NCBI GenBank assembly: GCA_026995985.1
Contig: JALWNF010000153.1
Location: forward strand, 228-13,771
Direction of reading: 5' to 3'
DNA from: Campylobacteraceae bacterium
GTDB lineage: Bacteria; Campylobacterota; Campylobacteria; Campylobacterales; Sulfurovaceae
Length of the DNA: 13,544 nucleotides
The notes beneath the pieces were generated by a model, which ran no database searches, was not told the DNA's origin, and worked only from the letters and a program-made list of their open reading frames with translations. This document shows, one piece after another, positions 1 through 6,691 of this stretch. The translations under genes were made by a program, and so were the position numbers. Positions within the stretch are counted from its first letter, which is position 1. Every line of letters starts with the position of its first letter.

Positions 1-372
1 GCTTTAGTTGAGTTAATGAACAAAGCTGAAAATGTTGTACTATATGAAGCTCCACATCGAATTGAAAAGCTTATTAATGAGATAGTAGAGATTGATAAGA
101 CTAGAGAAGTATTTTTTGCAAAAGAGTTAACTAAAAAATTTCAAAAGTACTATAGAGGAGACGCTAAAAGTATTTTAAATAAGTTTAATAATAAAGAGAT
201 TAATCCTAAAGGTGAATGGGTAGTAGTAATTAAAGCAAAAAAAGATGAAACTAAAGTACTATATATAGATGATATTTTAGCCTTAGATTTACAACCAAAA
301 GTCAAAGCAAAAATTCTTGCTAAACTTACTACAAAATCGGTAAAAGAGTGGTATAAGCAACTTATTAACTAA
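1..372 (+). CDS. rsmI: 16S rRNA (cytidine1402-2'-O)-methyltransferase RsmI, C-terminal part (5' end outside the window)
   Basis: RsmI uses S-adenosylmethionine to methylate the ribose 2'-OH of C1402 in the decoding centre of 16S rRNA. The reading frame is open from base 1, so the gene starts upstream and the ATG at 16 is internal; 123 residues remain of a family that is usually about 270-280 long. Visible family marks, numbered from the first codon here, are YEAPHRI (15-21), the AKELTK segment (40-45) and KGEWVVVI (70-77), which match the order YE.xHR / ARELTK / KGEMVLIV of E. coli RsmI. The N-terminal catalytic tetrapyrrole-methylase fold lies mostly outside. It is followed after 41 bases by rlmB, another rRNA 2'-O-methyltransferase, an order I recall from Campylobacter. 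The TAA stop is at 370-372. The identification is firm. Confidence 0.9.
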   Translation, partial: ALVELMNKAENVVLYEAPHRIEKLINEIVEIDKTREVFFAKELTKKFQKYYRGDAKSILNKFNNKEINPKGEWVVVIKAKKDETKVLYIDDILALDLQPKVKAKILAKLTTKSVKEWYKQLIN

Positions 373-393
373 AACAAATTTATTTACAGCAAA

Positions 394-413
394 AAAAGGG
401 TAAAATCCCTTTT
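394..413 (+). promoter_or_regulatory. Hairpin directly upstream of the rlmB start, covering its GGG ribosome-binding element
   Basis: AAAAGGG (394-400) and CCCTTTT (407-413) form a perfect 7-bp inverted repeat with a 6-base loop that ends on the base before the rlmB ATG. The only Shine-Dalgarno-like purines before rlmB are in the left arm, so folding would hide them. It could tune translation of rlmB or act as a weak attenuator after rsmI; no long T-run follows. The structure is seen; the function is inference. Confidence 0.35.
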
Positions 414-1097
414 ATGATTATTTATGGTAAACAAGTCTGCCTCCATGCTCTAAAAAAGCATGAAAAAAACATAAAAACTGTCTACATAGCAAAAAGAGGG
501 ATTTTACCTCAAAAACTCTTTAATGCCTACCAATCAAAAATTAAATTTTTGGAAGAGAGGTGGGCTCAGAGTATGAGCAAAGGTGGTAACCATCAAGGAA
601 TTTTGGTTGAGTTGGAATCCTTTCAAGAGAGCACTCTAACTACTCTAAAGCATGAGCGTTTTATAGTAGTTCTCGATGGATTAACCGATACAGGAAACAT
701 TGGAGCTATTGTACGTTCTGCTTATGCCTTAGGGGTTGATGGCATTATTGCTACTGGCGTAAAGTCACTTAAAATTGCTTCAATTGTACGTACAAGTTCA
801 GGTGCTTTGCTAGAGATGCCTTTTGTAATAGTTCCTAATATTTTAGACGTACTAAACGAACTAAAACAGGTAAATTTTACAATCTATGGGGCTTCAATGG
901 ATGGAGAAAATCTCAATAAATGTCAATTTATGGAGAAAAAGGTATTGGTTTTAGGTAGTGAGGACAAAGGACTCTCAAAAAGAGCTAAATCAAAAGTAGA
1001 TAAAATTATATCTATTGAGATGAAGCGTGAGTTTAACTCACTAAATGTTAGTGCAGCAGCAGCAATATTAATATATAGGATGGGAAATGTTATTTAA
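414..1097 (+). CDS. rlmB: 23S rRNA (guanosine-2'-O)-methyltransferase of the TrmH/SpoU family, probably RlmB
   Basis: A 227-residue SPOUT methyltransferase that would methylate a ribose 2'-OH in 23S rRNA (G2251 for RlmB) using S-adenosylmethionine. All three SpoU motifs are present. Motif 1 is around 88-102 (DGLTDTGNIGAIVRS, with N95 and catalytic-type R101), motif 2 is around 178-186 (LVLGSEDKG), and motif 3 is 209-222 (SLNVSAAAAILIYR) forming the trefoil-knot cofactor site. NHQGILVEL (59-67) is typical of the end of the small N-terminal RNA-binding domain. The ATG at 414 gives MIIYGKQ, a normal family start. The ribosome-binding purines sit in a hairpin just before it. The stop overlaps the next gene by 11 bases, implying translational coupling. 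Assigning RlmB rather than another TrmH paralogue rests on length and on my memory of the conserved Campylobacterota gene order. Confidence 0.85.
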   Translation: MIIYGKQVCLHALKKHEKNIKTVYIAKRGILPQKLFNAYQSKIKFLEERWAQSMSKGGNHQGILVELESFQESTLTTLKHERFIVVLDGLTDTGNIGAIVRSAYALGVDGIIATGVKSLKIASIVRTSSGALLEMPFVIVPNILDVLNELKQVNFTIYGASMDGENLNKCQFMEKKVLVLGSEDKGLSKRAKSKVDKIISIEMKREFNSLNVSAAAAILIYRMGNVI

Positions 1098-2073
1098 AGA
1101 GCTTATAGAACAAGAGGGTTTAGAGGGTGTTTTTTCTAAAACAAATATTTCAAGTGAAAACTTAAAACGACTACTCAATGAAGAGTTTGATAAACTAAAT
1201 AGAGTAAAAGCTTTAGGTTTTTTATTGATACTAGAAAGAGAGTATCCAGATATTGATGTTAGTGAATTAAGAAAAAAAATTAAACTATACTATGAAGACC
1301 ATGCACCAGATGATGATAAAGTTGTAATGATACCAGCAAGTTCAACTACAGGTGGAGGGATTTCATTCTTTAAACTCTTTATTATTGCTACTATTTTAAT
1401 AGGAGGGTACTACCTATACACTAAAGGTAAACTCAACCCTATTGTTAATCAAGTTGAAGATAAAAAAGATTTTTTTGATGACAATAAAGCACTAGATACA
1501 AATGCAACTGAAGAGGAGGCTAAAAAAGTTACTGTTAAAAAAACAGAACCTCAAACAGTTCAAGTTCAAATACCTGTCAAACCAAAAGAAGAAAATAAAG
1601 ATAAATTAAATAATAACAACTCAAATAGAAACAAATTAACAAAACAACAACTTCATAATGTATCAACAGAATCAAATAAGTCAATAGCTTCTGTAGTACA
1701 AGAGGTATCTGAAGATTTTTTAGCACATGAAGCCAATAAGACAATCCAAAATATACAAAACAGTGAAGAGAATACTATACCACCTATTACAACTGTTACT
1801 GTTCACCCTACTCGTGGCATGTTATGGTTTGGATTTATTAATTTAGAGACTAAAAAACGTCGTGAGTTTATGAAAAAAGTCTCTACTCCATTTACAATTG
1901 GTAACTCAAGATGGTTACTTGTTACAGGACATGGATATTTTGAGATTATCTCAGAGGCAAAGACAGTAGAGAATGCAGACAACAAGAAGCACTACTTCTT
2001 AATTGATAGTACAGATATTAAAGAGATTAGCAGAAAAGAGTTTAGAGAGCTAAATGGACACAGAGGCTGGTAG
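1087..2073 (+). CDS. Conserved-looking single-pass membrane protein of unknown function
   Basis: I do not recognise a named family. The 328 residues divide into four parts. A helical, charged cytoplasmic N-terminal segment (1-75) is followed by one hydrophobic membrane segment (about 94-111, FFKLFIIATILIGGYYLY). A long low-complexity linker rich in Lys, Glu, Asn and Thr (about 120-235) leads to a compact C-terminal region (about 236-328; TVHPTRGMLWFGFINLETKK, then RWLLVTGHGYFEI) that looks like a small beta domain. With no signal-peptide cleavage site, the likely topology is N-in, C-terminal domain in the periplasm, resembling RodZ-like or TonB-like bitopic proteins in layout only. The ATG lies inside the end of rlmB (11-base overlap), suggesting coupled translation. 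I recall that Campylobacter jejuni carries an unnamed putative membrane protein in the same slot between the methyltransferase and aminotransferase genes. Confidence 0.8.
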   Translation: MLFKELIEQEGLEGVFSKTNISSENLKRLLNEEFDKLNRVKALGFLLILEREYPDIDVSELRKKIKLYYEDHAPDDDKVVMIPASSTTGGGISFFKLFIIATILIGGYYLYTKGKLNPIVNQVEDKKDFFDDNKALDTNATEEEAKKVTVKKTEPQTVQVQIPVKPKEENKDKLNNNNSNRNKLTKQQLHNVSTESNKSIASVVQEVSEDFLAHEANKTIQNIQNSEENTIPPITTVTVHPTRGMLWFGFINLETKKRREFMKKVSTPFTIGNSRWLLVTGHGYFEIISEAKTVENADNKKHYFLIDSTDIKEISRKEFRELNGHRGW

Positions 2074-2111
2074 TAGCATCTTAAATAAAAAAATAGGAAA
2101 AGAGGATAGTA

Positions 2112-3344
2112 ATGTTTGATGAGATTCAATTTGAAAAGATAAATAGATTGCCAAAGTACATCTTTGCAGAGATTAATGAGCTAAAGATGGCAGCAAGAAG
2201 AGCAGGTGAAGATATTATAGATTTTTCTATGGGTAATCCAGATGCAAGAACCCCTCAACCTATTATAGATAAACTCTGTGAAACAGCTCAACGAGATAAA
2301 ACACATGGTTATAGTGCAAGTAAAGGTATCTATAAACTCCGTCTTGCTATGAGCAATTGGTATAAAAGAAAGTATAATGTAGAGCTTGACCCAGAGACAG
2401 AAGTGGTTGCTACGATGGGGAGTAAAGAGGGGTATGTTCACTTAGTTCAAGCCATCTCCAACCCAGGTGATGTCGCTATTGTCCCTGACCCTACCTACCC
2501 TATTCACTCTCAAGCTTTTATCTTAGCTGGAGCAAATGTAGAGAAGATGGAGCTAAAGTTTGATGAGGAGAACTTTGAAGTAGATGAAGAGCAGTTTTTT
2601 TCTGACCTAAATGATGCCTTAGATAACTCCTTACCAAAAGCAAAGTTTTTAGTCTTAAATTTTCCTCACAATCCAACAACAGCAACTGTAACCCCCCAGT
2701 TTTATGAACGTGTTGTTGCTTTAGCTAAAGAGAAGCGTTTTTATATTATCTCTGATATTGCATATGCAGATATTACCTTTGATGGCTACAAGACTCCCTC
2801 TATTTTAGAGGTTGAAGGGGCAAAAGATGTAGCTGTTGAGGCTTATACTATGTCAAAGTCTTACAATATGGCAGGTTGGCGTGTTGGTTTTGTATGTGGA
2901 AACAAAAAACTTGTTGGAGCACTACAGAGCATTAAATCTTGGTTAGACTATGGAATGTTTACCCCTATTCAAGTAGCAGCAACTGTAGCATTAGACTATC
3001 ACCACTATGTACCAGAGGAGCAGATTGTCCCTCTATATAAAAAACGTCGTGATGTAATGCTACAAGCCTTTGAGAATGCAGGTTGGCACATGGGTAAACC
3101 AAAAGCTTCTATGTTTATCTGGGGGAAGATTCCTGAGTCTTGTAGGTCTATGGGCTCACTAGAGTTTTCAAAGCGACTCCTTGTCGAAGCTGGAGTTGCA
3201 GTAAGCCCAGGTGTTGGTTTTGGTAAATATGGAGATGAGTATGTTCGTATTGCTCTTATTGAGAATGAGAAACGAATCCGCCAAGCTGCAAGAAACATAA
3301 AAAGGTTTTTAAAAAAAGTAGAAGCCGAAAAAGATAGTAACTAA
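2112..3344 (+). CDS. PLP-dependent class I/II aminotransferase, AlaC-like (glutamate-pyruvate type)
   Basis: A 410-residue fold-type I aminotransferase. The N-terminal third closely follows my memory of E. coli AlaC (RLPxYxF, ELKMAARRxGEDIIDFSMGNPD, THGYS.S.GI, GSKEG), so transfer of amino groups between alanine/pyruvate and glutamate/2-oxoglutarate is the best guess. Databases often label such proteins LL-diaminopimelate or aspartate aminotransferase. Active-site residues visible are N187 in NFPHNP, D215 in SDIAYAD (pyridine nitrogen), the Schiff-base lysine K249 in YTMSKSYNMAGWRVGF, and R379 in VRIAL (substrate carboxylate). Length is normal. An AGAGGA ribosome site lies just before the ATG at 2112. 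It precedes hom by 12 bases, so a role in aspartate-family or branched amino acid metabolism fits, but the substrate cannot be fixed from sequence alone. Confidence 0.85.
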   Translation: MFDEIQFEKINRLPKYIFAEINELKMAARRAGEDIIDFSMGNPDARTPQPIIDKLCETAQRDKTHGYSASKGIYKLRLAMSNWYKRKYNVELDPETEVVATMGSKEGYVHLVQAISNPGDVAIVPDPTYPIHSQAFILAGANVEKMELKFDEENFEVDEEQFFSDLNDALDNSLPKAKFLVLNFPHNPTTATVTPQFYERVVALAKEKRFYIISDIAYADITFDGYKTPSILEVEGAKDVAVEAYTMSKSYNMAGWRVGFVCGNKKLVGALQSIKSWLDYGMFTPIQVAATVALDYHHYVPEEQIVPLYKKRRDVMLQAFENAGWHMGKPKASMFIWGKIPESCRSMGSLEFSKRLLVEAGVAVSPGVGFGKYGDEYVRIALIENEKRIRQAARNIKRFLKKVEAEKDSN

Positions 3345-3356
3345 AGGGGAAATAGA

Positions 3357-4622
3357 ATGGTTAAAATAGGAATACTTGGTGTAGGAACTGTGGGAGCAAG
3401 TGTTGCCAATATTTTAGAAGCAAATGCTGATATAATTGAAGCAAGAGCTGGTAAAAAGATTGTTACAAAATTAGGTGTAGTTAAGAATCTTTCAAAAGAT
3501 AGAGGTGTAAACATTAAACTCTCAGACAATCCTTACGATGTAGTCGATGACCCTGAGATTGACATTGTAGTTGAACTTATGGGTGGAGTAGAAGAACCTT
3601 ATAAGTTAGTCAAAAAAGCTTTAGAGAATGGAAAAGCTGTAGTTACTGCAAACAAAGCCCTACTCGCTTACCACCGTTATGAACTTCAAGAGATTGCAGG
3701 AGATACTCCTCTAATGTACGAAGCAAGTACAGCTGGTGGAATCCCAATTATTGGAGCACTACGTAATGGTTTAGCAGCAAATCATATTGAGTCTATTCAG
3801 GGAATTATGAATGGAACAACAAACTATATGCTTACAAAAATGATTAATGAGGGTGCTGAGTATGAAGATGTCTTAAAAGAGGCACAAGAGTTAGGTTATG
3901 CAGAGGCTGACCCTACATTTGATGTTGATGGCTTTGATGCTTCTCACAAACTACTTATCTTAGCTAGTATTGCTTATGGTATAGATGCAAAACCTGAAGA
4001 TATTTTAATAGAGGGCATTGAAGATATTACTCAAACTGATGTTGCTTTTGCTAAAGATTTTGGATATGAGATTAAGCTTCTTGGAATTGCCAAAAAGGTA
4101 GAAGATGGTGTAGAGCTTAGAGTTCACCCAACTATGATTCCAGCTTCAAGCATGATAGCTAAAGTAGATGGAGTGATGAATGCTGTATCTGTAGTTGGTG
4201 ATTGTGTAGGAGAGACTATGTATTATGGTGCAGGGGCAGGTGGTGATGCTACTGCTTCTGCTGTTATTGCAGATATTGTAGATATTGTTCGTGGAAATAC
4301 AGCTCCTATGCTTGGATACAAAAAATGTTTAGAGGGCTCAGCATTTGAGCTTCTTCCTGAAGAGGATATTGTAACTCACTACTACCTACGTATGGAGGTC
4401 AATGATAAACCTGGTGTCTTAGCAAAAATTACTAATGAGTTAGAGCAGTTTGATATATCTATTGAGTCAATGCTACAAAAACCTCATAAAAATGATGAAC
4501 ATGTTAAACTTCTATTTACCACTCATGCTTGTCAAGAGCTTAAGATTCAAGCTGCTATGGTTGAGCTTAAAAGGCTAGATTGTGTACATGGAAAGATTAC
4601 TATGATGAGAATTGAGAAGTAG
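3357..4622 (+). CDS. hom: Homoserine dehydrogenase with C-terminal ACT regulatory domain
   Basis: Reduces aspartate-4-semialdehyde to homoserine with NAD(P)H, the branch point to threonine and methionine, in the cytoplasm. The 421 residues begin with a Rossmann dinucleotide site (GILGVGTVGASVA, 5-17). The catalytic domain has TANKALLA (97-104), EASTAGGIP (122-130), GIMNGTTNYML (149-159) and GYAEADPTFDVDGFDASHKLLILA (180-203). E183, D194 and K198 occupy the positions of the known substrate-binding and catalytic residues of the family. An ACT domain follows (about 343-418; YLRMEVNDKPGVLAKIT...ISIESMLQ), consistent with feedback control by threonine. AAGGGGA lies before the ATG, 12 bases after the aminotransferase stop, so the two are probably cotranscribed. 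It is the last gene of the plus-strand run and is followed by a hairpin. Confidence 0.96.
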   Translation: MVKIGILGVGTVGASVANILEANADIIEARAGKKIVTKLGVVKNLSKDRGVNIKLSDNPYDVVDDPEIDIVVELMGGVEEPYKLVKKALENGKAVVTANKALLAYHRYELQEIAGDTPLMYEASTAGGIPIIGALRNGLAANHIESIQGIMNGTTNYMLTKMINEGAEYEDVLKEAQELGYAEADPTFDVDGFDASHKLLILASIAYGIDAKPEDILIEGIEDITQTDVAFAKDFGYEIKLLGIAKKVEDGVELRVHPTMIPASSMIAKVDGVMNAVSVVGDCVGETMYYGAGAGGDATASAVIADIVDIVRGNTAPMLGYKKCLEGSAFELLPEEDIVTHYYLRMEVNDKPGVLAKITNELEQFDISIESMLQKPHKNDEHVKLLFTTHACQELKIQAAMVELKRLDCVHGKITMMRIEK

Positions 4623-4648
4623 ATTATATTTATAATCAAATATAACTG

Positions 4649-4676
4649 CTTGTTCTCTACATTTATAGAGAACAAG
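4649..4676. terminator. Hairpin between convergent hom and the PKD-repeat gene, likely bidirectional terminator
   Basis: CTTGTTCTCT (4649-4658) and AGAGAACAAG (4667-4676) are perfectly complementary; an extra A-T pair gives an 11-bp stem with a 6-base loop. It sits 26 bases after the hom stop and 22 bases beyond the stop of the convergent gene. Neither side has a strong T-run, so it is an atypical intrinsic terminator. A second small palindrome, GATTATA-TT-TATAATC (4622-4637), overlaps the last base of the hom stop codon. Confidence 0.55.
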
Positions 4677-4698
4677 ACAAACCTATAGTTAATCACTA

Positions 4699-5805
4699 TT
4701 AATCAGTACCATTTTTTACAGTAACTATCATAGTATCACTAGCTGTATTACCATTAGCATCAGTTACAGTCAAAGTAATCTCATGTTGACCATTTTTAGT
4801 AATATGATACCAACCAACAGCTGAACTAAGAACTTTTTTACCATTTTCATTCTTCCACTCATAACTTAAAGGAGCTTTCCCTGTTCCTAAACCCCTTAAA
4901 AGAACTGCTGTTCTACTAGGTGTAACTATTAATGTTTGGTCAGGTCCTGCATCAGCTGTTACAACTGGTACTCCATTATTTACAGTAACAATCATTGTAT
5001 CATTAGCTTCATTGCCATCAGCATCTGTCACAACCAAAGTAATCTCATGTTGACCATTTTCAGTAAGAACATACCAACGACTAGCACCAGGGCCAATATA
5101 TCTACTACCTTCATACCACTTATAGCTCAAAGGTTCTTTTCCTGTTCCTGAACCTTTTAAATAGACTGCTTTTTTACTTGGTGTAATATTAAGTATTTTG
5201 TCTGGTCCTGCATTAGCTGTTAATGGTGGTATATCTTCTCCACTATTTATAGTAACTATTACCGTATCTGTAGCCATAGCTCCATTTGCATCTGTTACAA
5301 CTAAAGTAATCTCATGTTGACCATTTTGAGAAATATTATAATCATATCTTTGCCCCTCTCCAATGAAATGACCCCTTTCATACTACTTATATTTCAAAGG
5401 AGCTTTCCCTGTTCCTGAACCACTTAAATGGACTAATGTAGAGTTACTCTCTTGGTCTTCTCCTGCATTAGCTGTTACTTTGTTTACTGTTACTACCATT
5501 GTATCTGTAGCTGTAGTACCATTTGCATCTGTTACAACTAAAGTGATATTGTGTTCTCCACTTTCAGTTATAACATACCAACGATTTGCACCAGGTCCAA
5601 TAAACTTTCCATCTTCATACCATTTATAACTTAAAGGTTCTACTCCTGTTCCTGTACCTTGTAAATAGACTGCTCTATTACTTAGTGTAATATTAAGTAC
5701 TTTATCCACACCAGCATCTGCTGTTGTTGCAAAAGTAGGTACTGTAAATACTACTATACCGATTAGTAGCAAAATAGCTTTTATACCATTACTAAAGATT
5801 TTCAT
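4699..5805 (-). pseudogene. Secreted protein of four PKD/Ig-like repeats, interrupted by one in-frame amber codon
   Basis: The reading frame would encode 368 residues. A signal peptide (1-26, charged start, hydrophobic core, cleavage expected after TFA) is followed by four beta-sandwich repeats: residues 28-109, 110-194, 195-280 and 281-368. Each has the PKD-like pattern TAxAGxDx, GTG.xPLxYxW and GxHxITLxVTDAxGxxAxDTxxVTV. Such domains usually serve extracellular adhesion or protein binding. Codon 141 (bases 5383-5385) is TAG. The flanking text is PLKYK-stop-YERGHFIG, aligning with PLSYKWYE in repeats 1 and 3, so one TGG-to-TAG change explains the break. The frame is otherwise intact on both sides. 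Only 140 residues (repeat 1 and part of 2) would be made; an ATG at 5277 lies in frame but lacks a signal peptide. The start has a good site (AAGGGGA, 5811-5817). No anchor or sorting motif is seen. Alternatives are a sequencing error or recent nonsense mutation. Confidence 0.75.
4702..5724 (-). repeat. Four tandem PKD-like coding repeats, A-B-A-B in character
   Basis: Approximate units are 5479-5724 (repeat 1), 5224-5478 (repeat 2), 4966-5223 (repeat 3) and 4702-4965 (repeat 4). A 25-base stretch is identical at 5303-5327, 5036-5060 and 4772-4796. The spacings of 267 and 264 bases are exact codon multiples, and a diverged copy lies 237 bases further in repeat 1. Repeats 1 and 3 share DK.LNIT, VEPLSYKWYE or KEPLSYKWYE, and IGPGA.RWYV. 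Repeats 2 and 4 share AGxDQ and GTGKAPL. This suggests duplication of a two-domain unit. Confidence 0.75.
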
Positions 5806-5810
5806 ATTTT

Positions 5811-5837
5811 TCCCCTTTTTTAGTTCAATAATGAACT
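5811..5837 (-). promoter_or_regulatory. Ribosome-binding site and upstream dyad of the PKD-repeat gene
   Basis: On the minus strand the order is the dyad AGTTCA-TTAT-TGAACT (5822-5837), A-rich sequence, then AAGGGGA (5811-5817) five bases before the ATG. The dyad could be a small leader hairpin or an operator. No convincing -10/-35 pair was assigned in the AT-rich sequence above it. Confidence 0.4.
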
Positions 5838-5886
5838 TTTTTAAAAAATAATTACCCAGATACTTAAATTAGTATTTGAGTATTAA

Positions 5887-5942
5887 AAATTAACATATTA
5901 TTAATTTATTTTAACTTAAAGTAATCAATAATATGTTAATTT
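5887..5942 (-). terminator. Perfect 16-bp inverted repeat downstream of bioD, possible terminator
   Basis: AAATTAACATATTATT (5887-5902) and AATAATATGTTAATTT (5927-5942) are exact reverse complements separated by 24 bases. The structure begins 34 bases after the bioD stop in the direction of bioD transcription. On that strand the second arm runs into a short T-run, so a weak intrinsic terminator is the simplest reading. The long loop and all-but-AT stem make it atypical; an operator or the ends of a tiny mobile remnant are alternatives. The rest of 5838-5975 is very AT-rich with nothing else I can name. Confidence 0.4.
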
Positions 5943-5975
5943 AATAATTATTGTGTAGTTTTTAGTAACTCTATT

Positions 5976-6608
5976 TTAAAAAAGATTTTTTATTTTACTA
6001 TCTAAGCTATTTAAACTCCACCAGCTAGGATAAACAGTATCATAGTATGGCTGTGTTACTTTTTGAAATATATCTCTATCTTCAAAAATATTGACACACC
6101 ACTCAAATGGTATCTCTCTACTCTTTAACGCCTCTATACTTAACTCTGTATCATTAATACACCCTAATTTGGAAGGTGTTACTAAAAGAGTTTTACATCT
6201 TAAATCTTTTACTAAATCTATCATCTTATAGTTTTCTGTTATGGGTACCATAAGTCCACCAGCACCCTCTACAATAAGTAGGTCACAAAGTTTTTGAAGT
6301 TGATATATCTTATCTTTTATCTTTTGAATATCTATGGTTTTTTCAATATCAGCACAAAAAGGAGCAGCAGGGAGTTCAAAGGTATAGGCTGTAATATCTT
6401 TTGGTTTAAAGCTAGAAAAGTTAGGATTATATTTCTGTACAATCTCCAATAGATATTTTGCATCTATAGGCTCTGTTATGACCCCTGTCTCAATTGGTTT
6501 ACATACTCCAACTAAAATACTTTGTTTATTAAAGCTTTCTATCAGTTTTATGGTGGTATAAGTTTTACCAACATTAGTATTTGTTGCTGTTACAAAAAGT
6601 ATTTTCAT
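5976..6608 (-). CDS. bioD: ATP-dependent dethiobiotin synthetase BioD
   Basis: Closes the ureido ring of dethiobiotin from 7,8-diaminononanoate, CO2 and ATP, the penultimate step of biotin synthesis, in the cytoplasm. From the ATG at 6606-6608 the protein has 210 residues, normal for the family. The P-loop is TATNTNVGKT (7-16; K15 and T16), K37 lies in CKPIETG, E114 in VEGAGGLMVPI, and LGCINDTELSIEAL (148-161) matches the family's LGTINHT segment. The frame extends four codons further to a TTG at 6620, but GGAG (6615-6618) is six bases before the ATG and would lie inside that longer version, so the ATG is preferred. It is divergent from clpS across 80 bases, and no other biotin gene is nearby. 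The Phe in PAAPFCADIE replaces the His common at that position (PHLA). Confidence 0.93.
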   Translation of the reverse strand: MKILFVTATNTNVGKTYTTIKLIESFNKQSILVGVCKPIETGVITEPIDAKYLLEIVQKYNPNFSSFKPKDITAYTFELPAAPFCADIEKTIDIQKIKDKIYQLQKLCDLLIVEGAGGLMVPITENYKMIDLVKDLRCKTLLVTPSKLGCINDTELSIEALKSREIPFEWCVNIFEDRDIFQKVTQPYYDTVYPSWWSLNSLDSKIKNLF

Positions 6609-6614
6609 GATGAA

Positions 6615-6618
6615 CTCC
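6615..6618 (-). promoter_or_regulatory. Ribosome-binding site deciding the bioD start
   Basis: GGAG on the minus strand stands six bases before the ATG at 6608. It overlaps the second codon of the longer TTG-initiated reading frame, which therefore would have no correctly placed site. Confidence 0.65.
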
Positions 6619-6627
6619 AAATTTTAT

Positions 6628-6670
6628 TTGGATTGTAACATAAAATAAGCTATACTATAAATCTTTATAG
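6628..6670 (+). promoter_or_regulatory. Probable clpS operon promoter with an overlapping palindrome
   Basis: Two overlapping sigma70-like choices are visible in the bioD-clpS divergent region: TTGGAT (6628-6633) with TATACT (6651-6656), spacing 17, and TTGTAA (6634-6639) with TATAAA (6656-6661), spacing 16. The 16-base perfect palindrome CTATAAA-TC-TTTATAG (6655-6670) covers the second -10 and the expected start site, where a repressor could act or a leader hairpin form. On the opposite strand TACAAT (6632-6637) may be the bioD -10. All are by eye. Confidence 0.45.
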
Positions 6671-6675
6671 ATTAC

Positions 6676-6691
6676 AGAGGAAAAAACATTG
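6676..6691 (+). promoter_or_regulatory. Ribosome-binding site fixing a TTG start for clpS
   Basis: AGAGGA (6676-6681), a seven-base A-rich spacer, then TTG (6689-6691). No in-frame ATG or GTG nearby would preserve the ClpS pocket, so the rare start appears genuine and may keep adaptor levels low. Confidence 0.7.

Noticed and set aside
130..260. Recurrent AAAGTACTAT-like words in rsmI (also in clpS) as a regulatory motif
   Set aside because: They encode ordinary Lys/Val-Leu/Tyr codons within genes and show no consistent spacing.
3005..3298. Minus-strand open frame of 97 codons within the aminotransferase gene (and similar ones at 1803-1985, 2181-2441, 3341-3529 and 11301-11492)
   Set aside because: All are antisense to well-supported genes with no ribosome site or recognisable protein features.
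4936..5151. Plus-strand open frame of 71 codons across the PKD repeats
   Set aside because: It is antisense to the repeat gene, has no family resemblance, and its composition is explained by the opposite coding strand.
5277..5385. Amber codon in the PKD gene as programmed recoding (for example pyrrolysine or suppression)
   Set aside because: TAG is a routine stop here: the membrane protein, hom, clpS, aat, tal and the symporter all end in TAG, so general amber decoding is unlikely. A TGG-to-TAG substitution explains the site more simply.
4702..5724. Regularly spaced identical blocks as a CRISPR array
   Set aside because: The period is about 264 bases and in codon multiples within one coding frame; these are protein-domain repeats.
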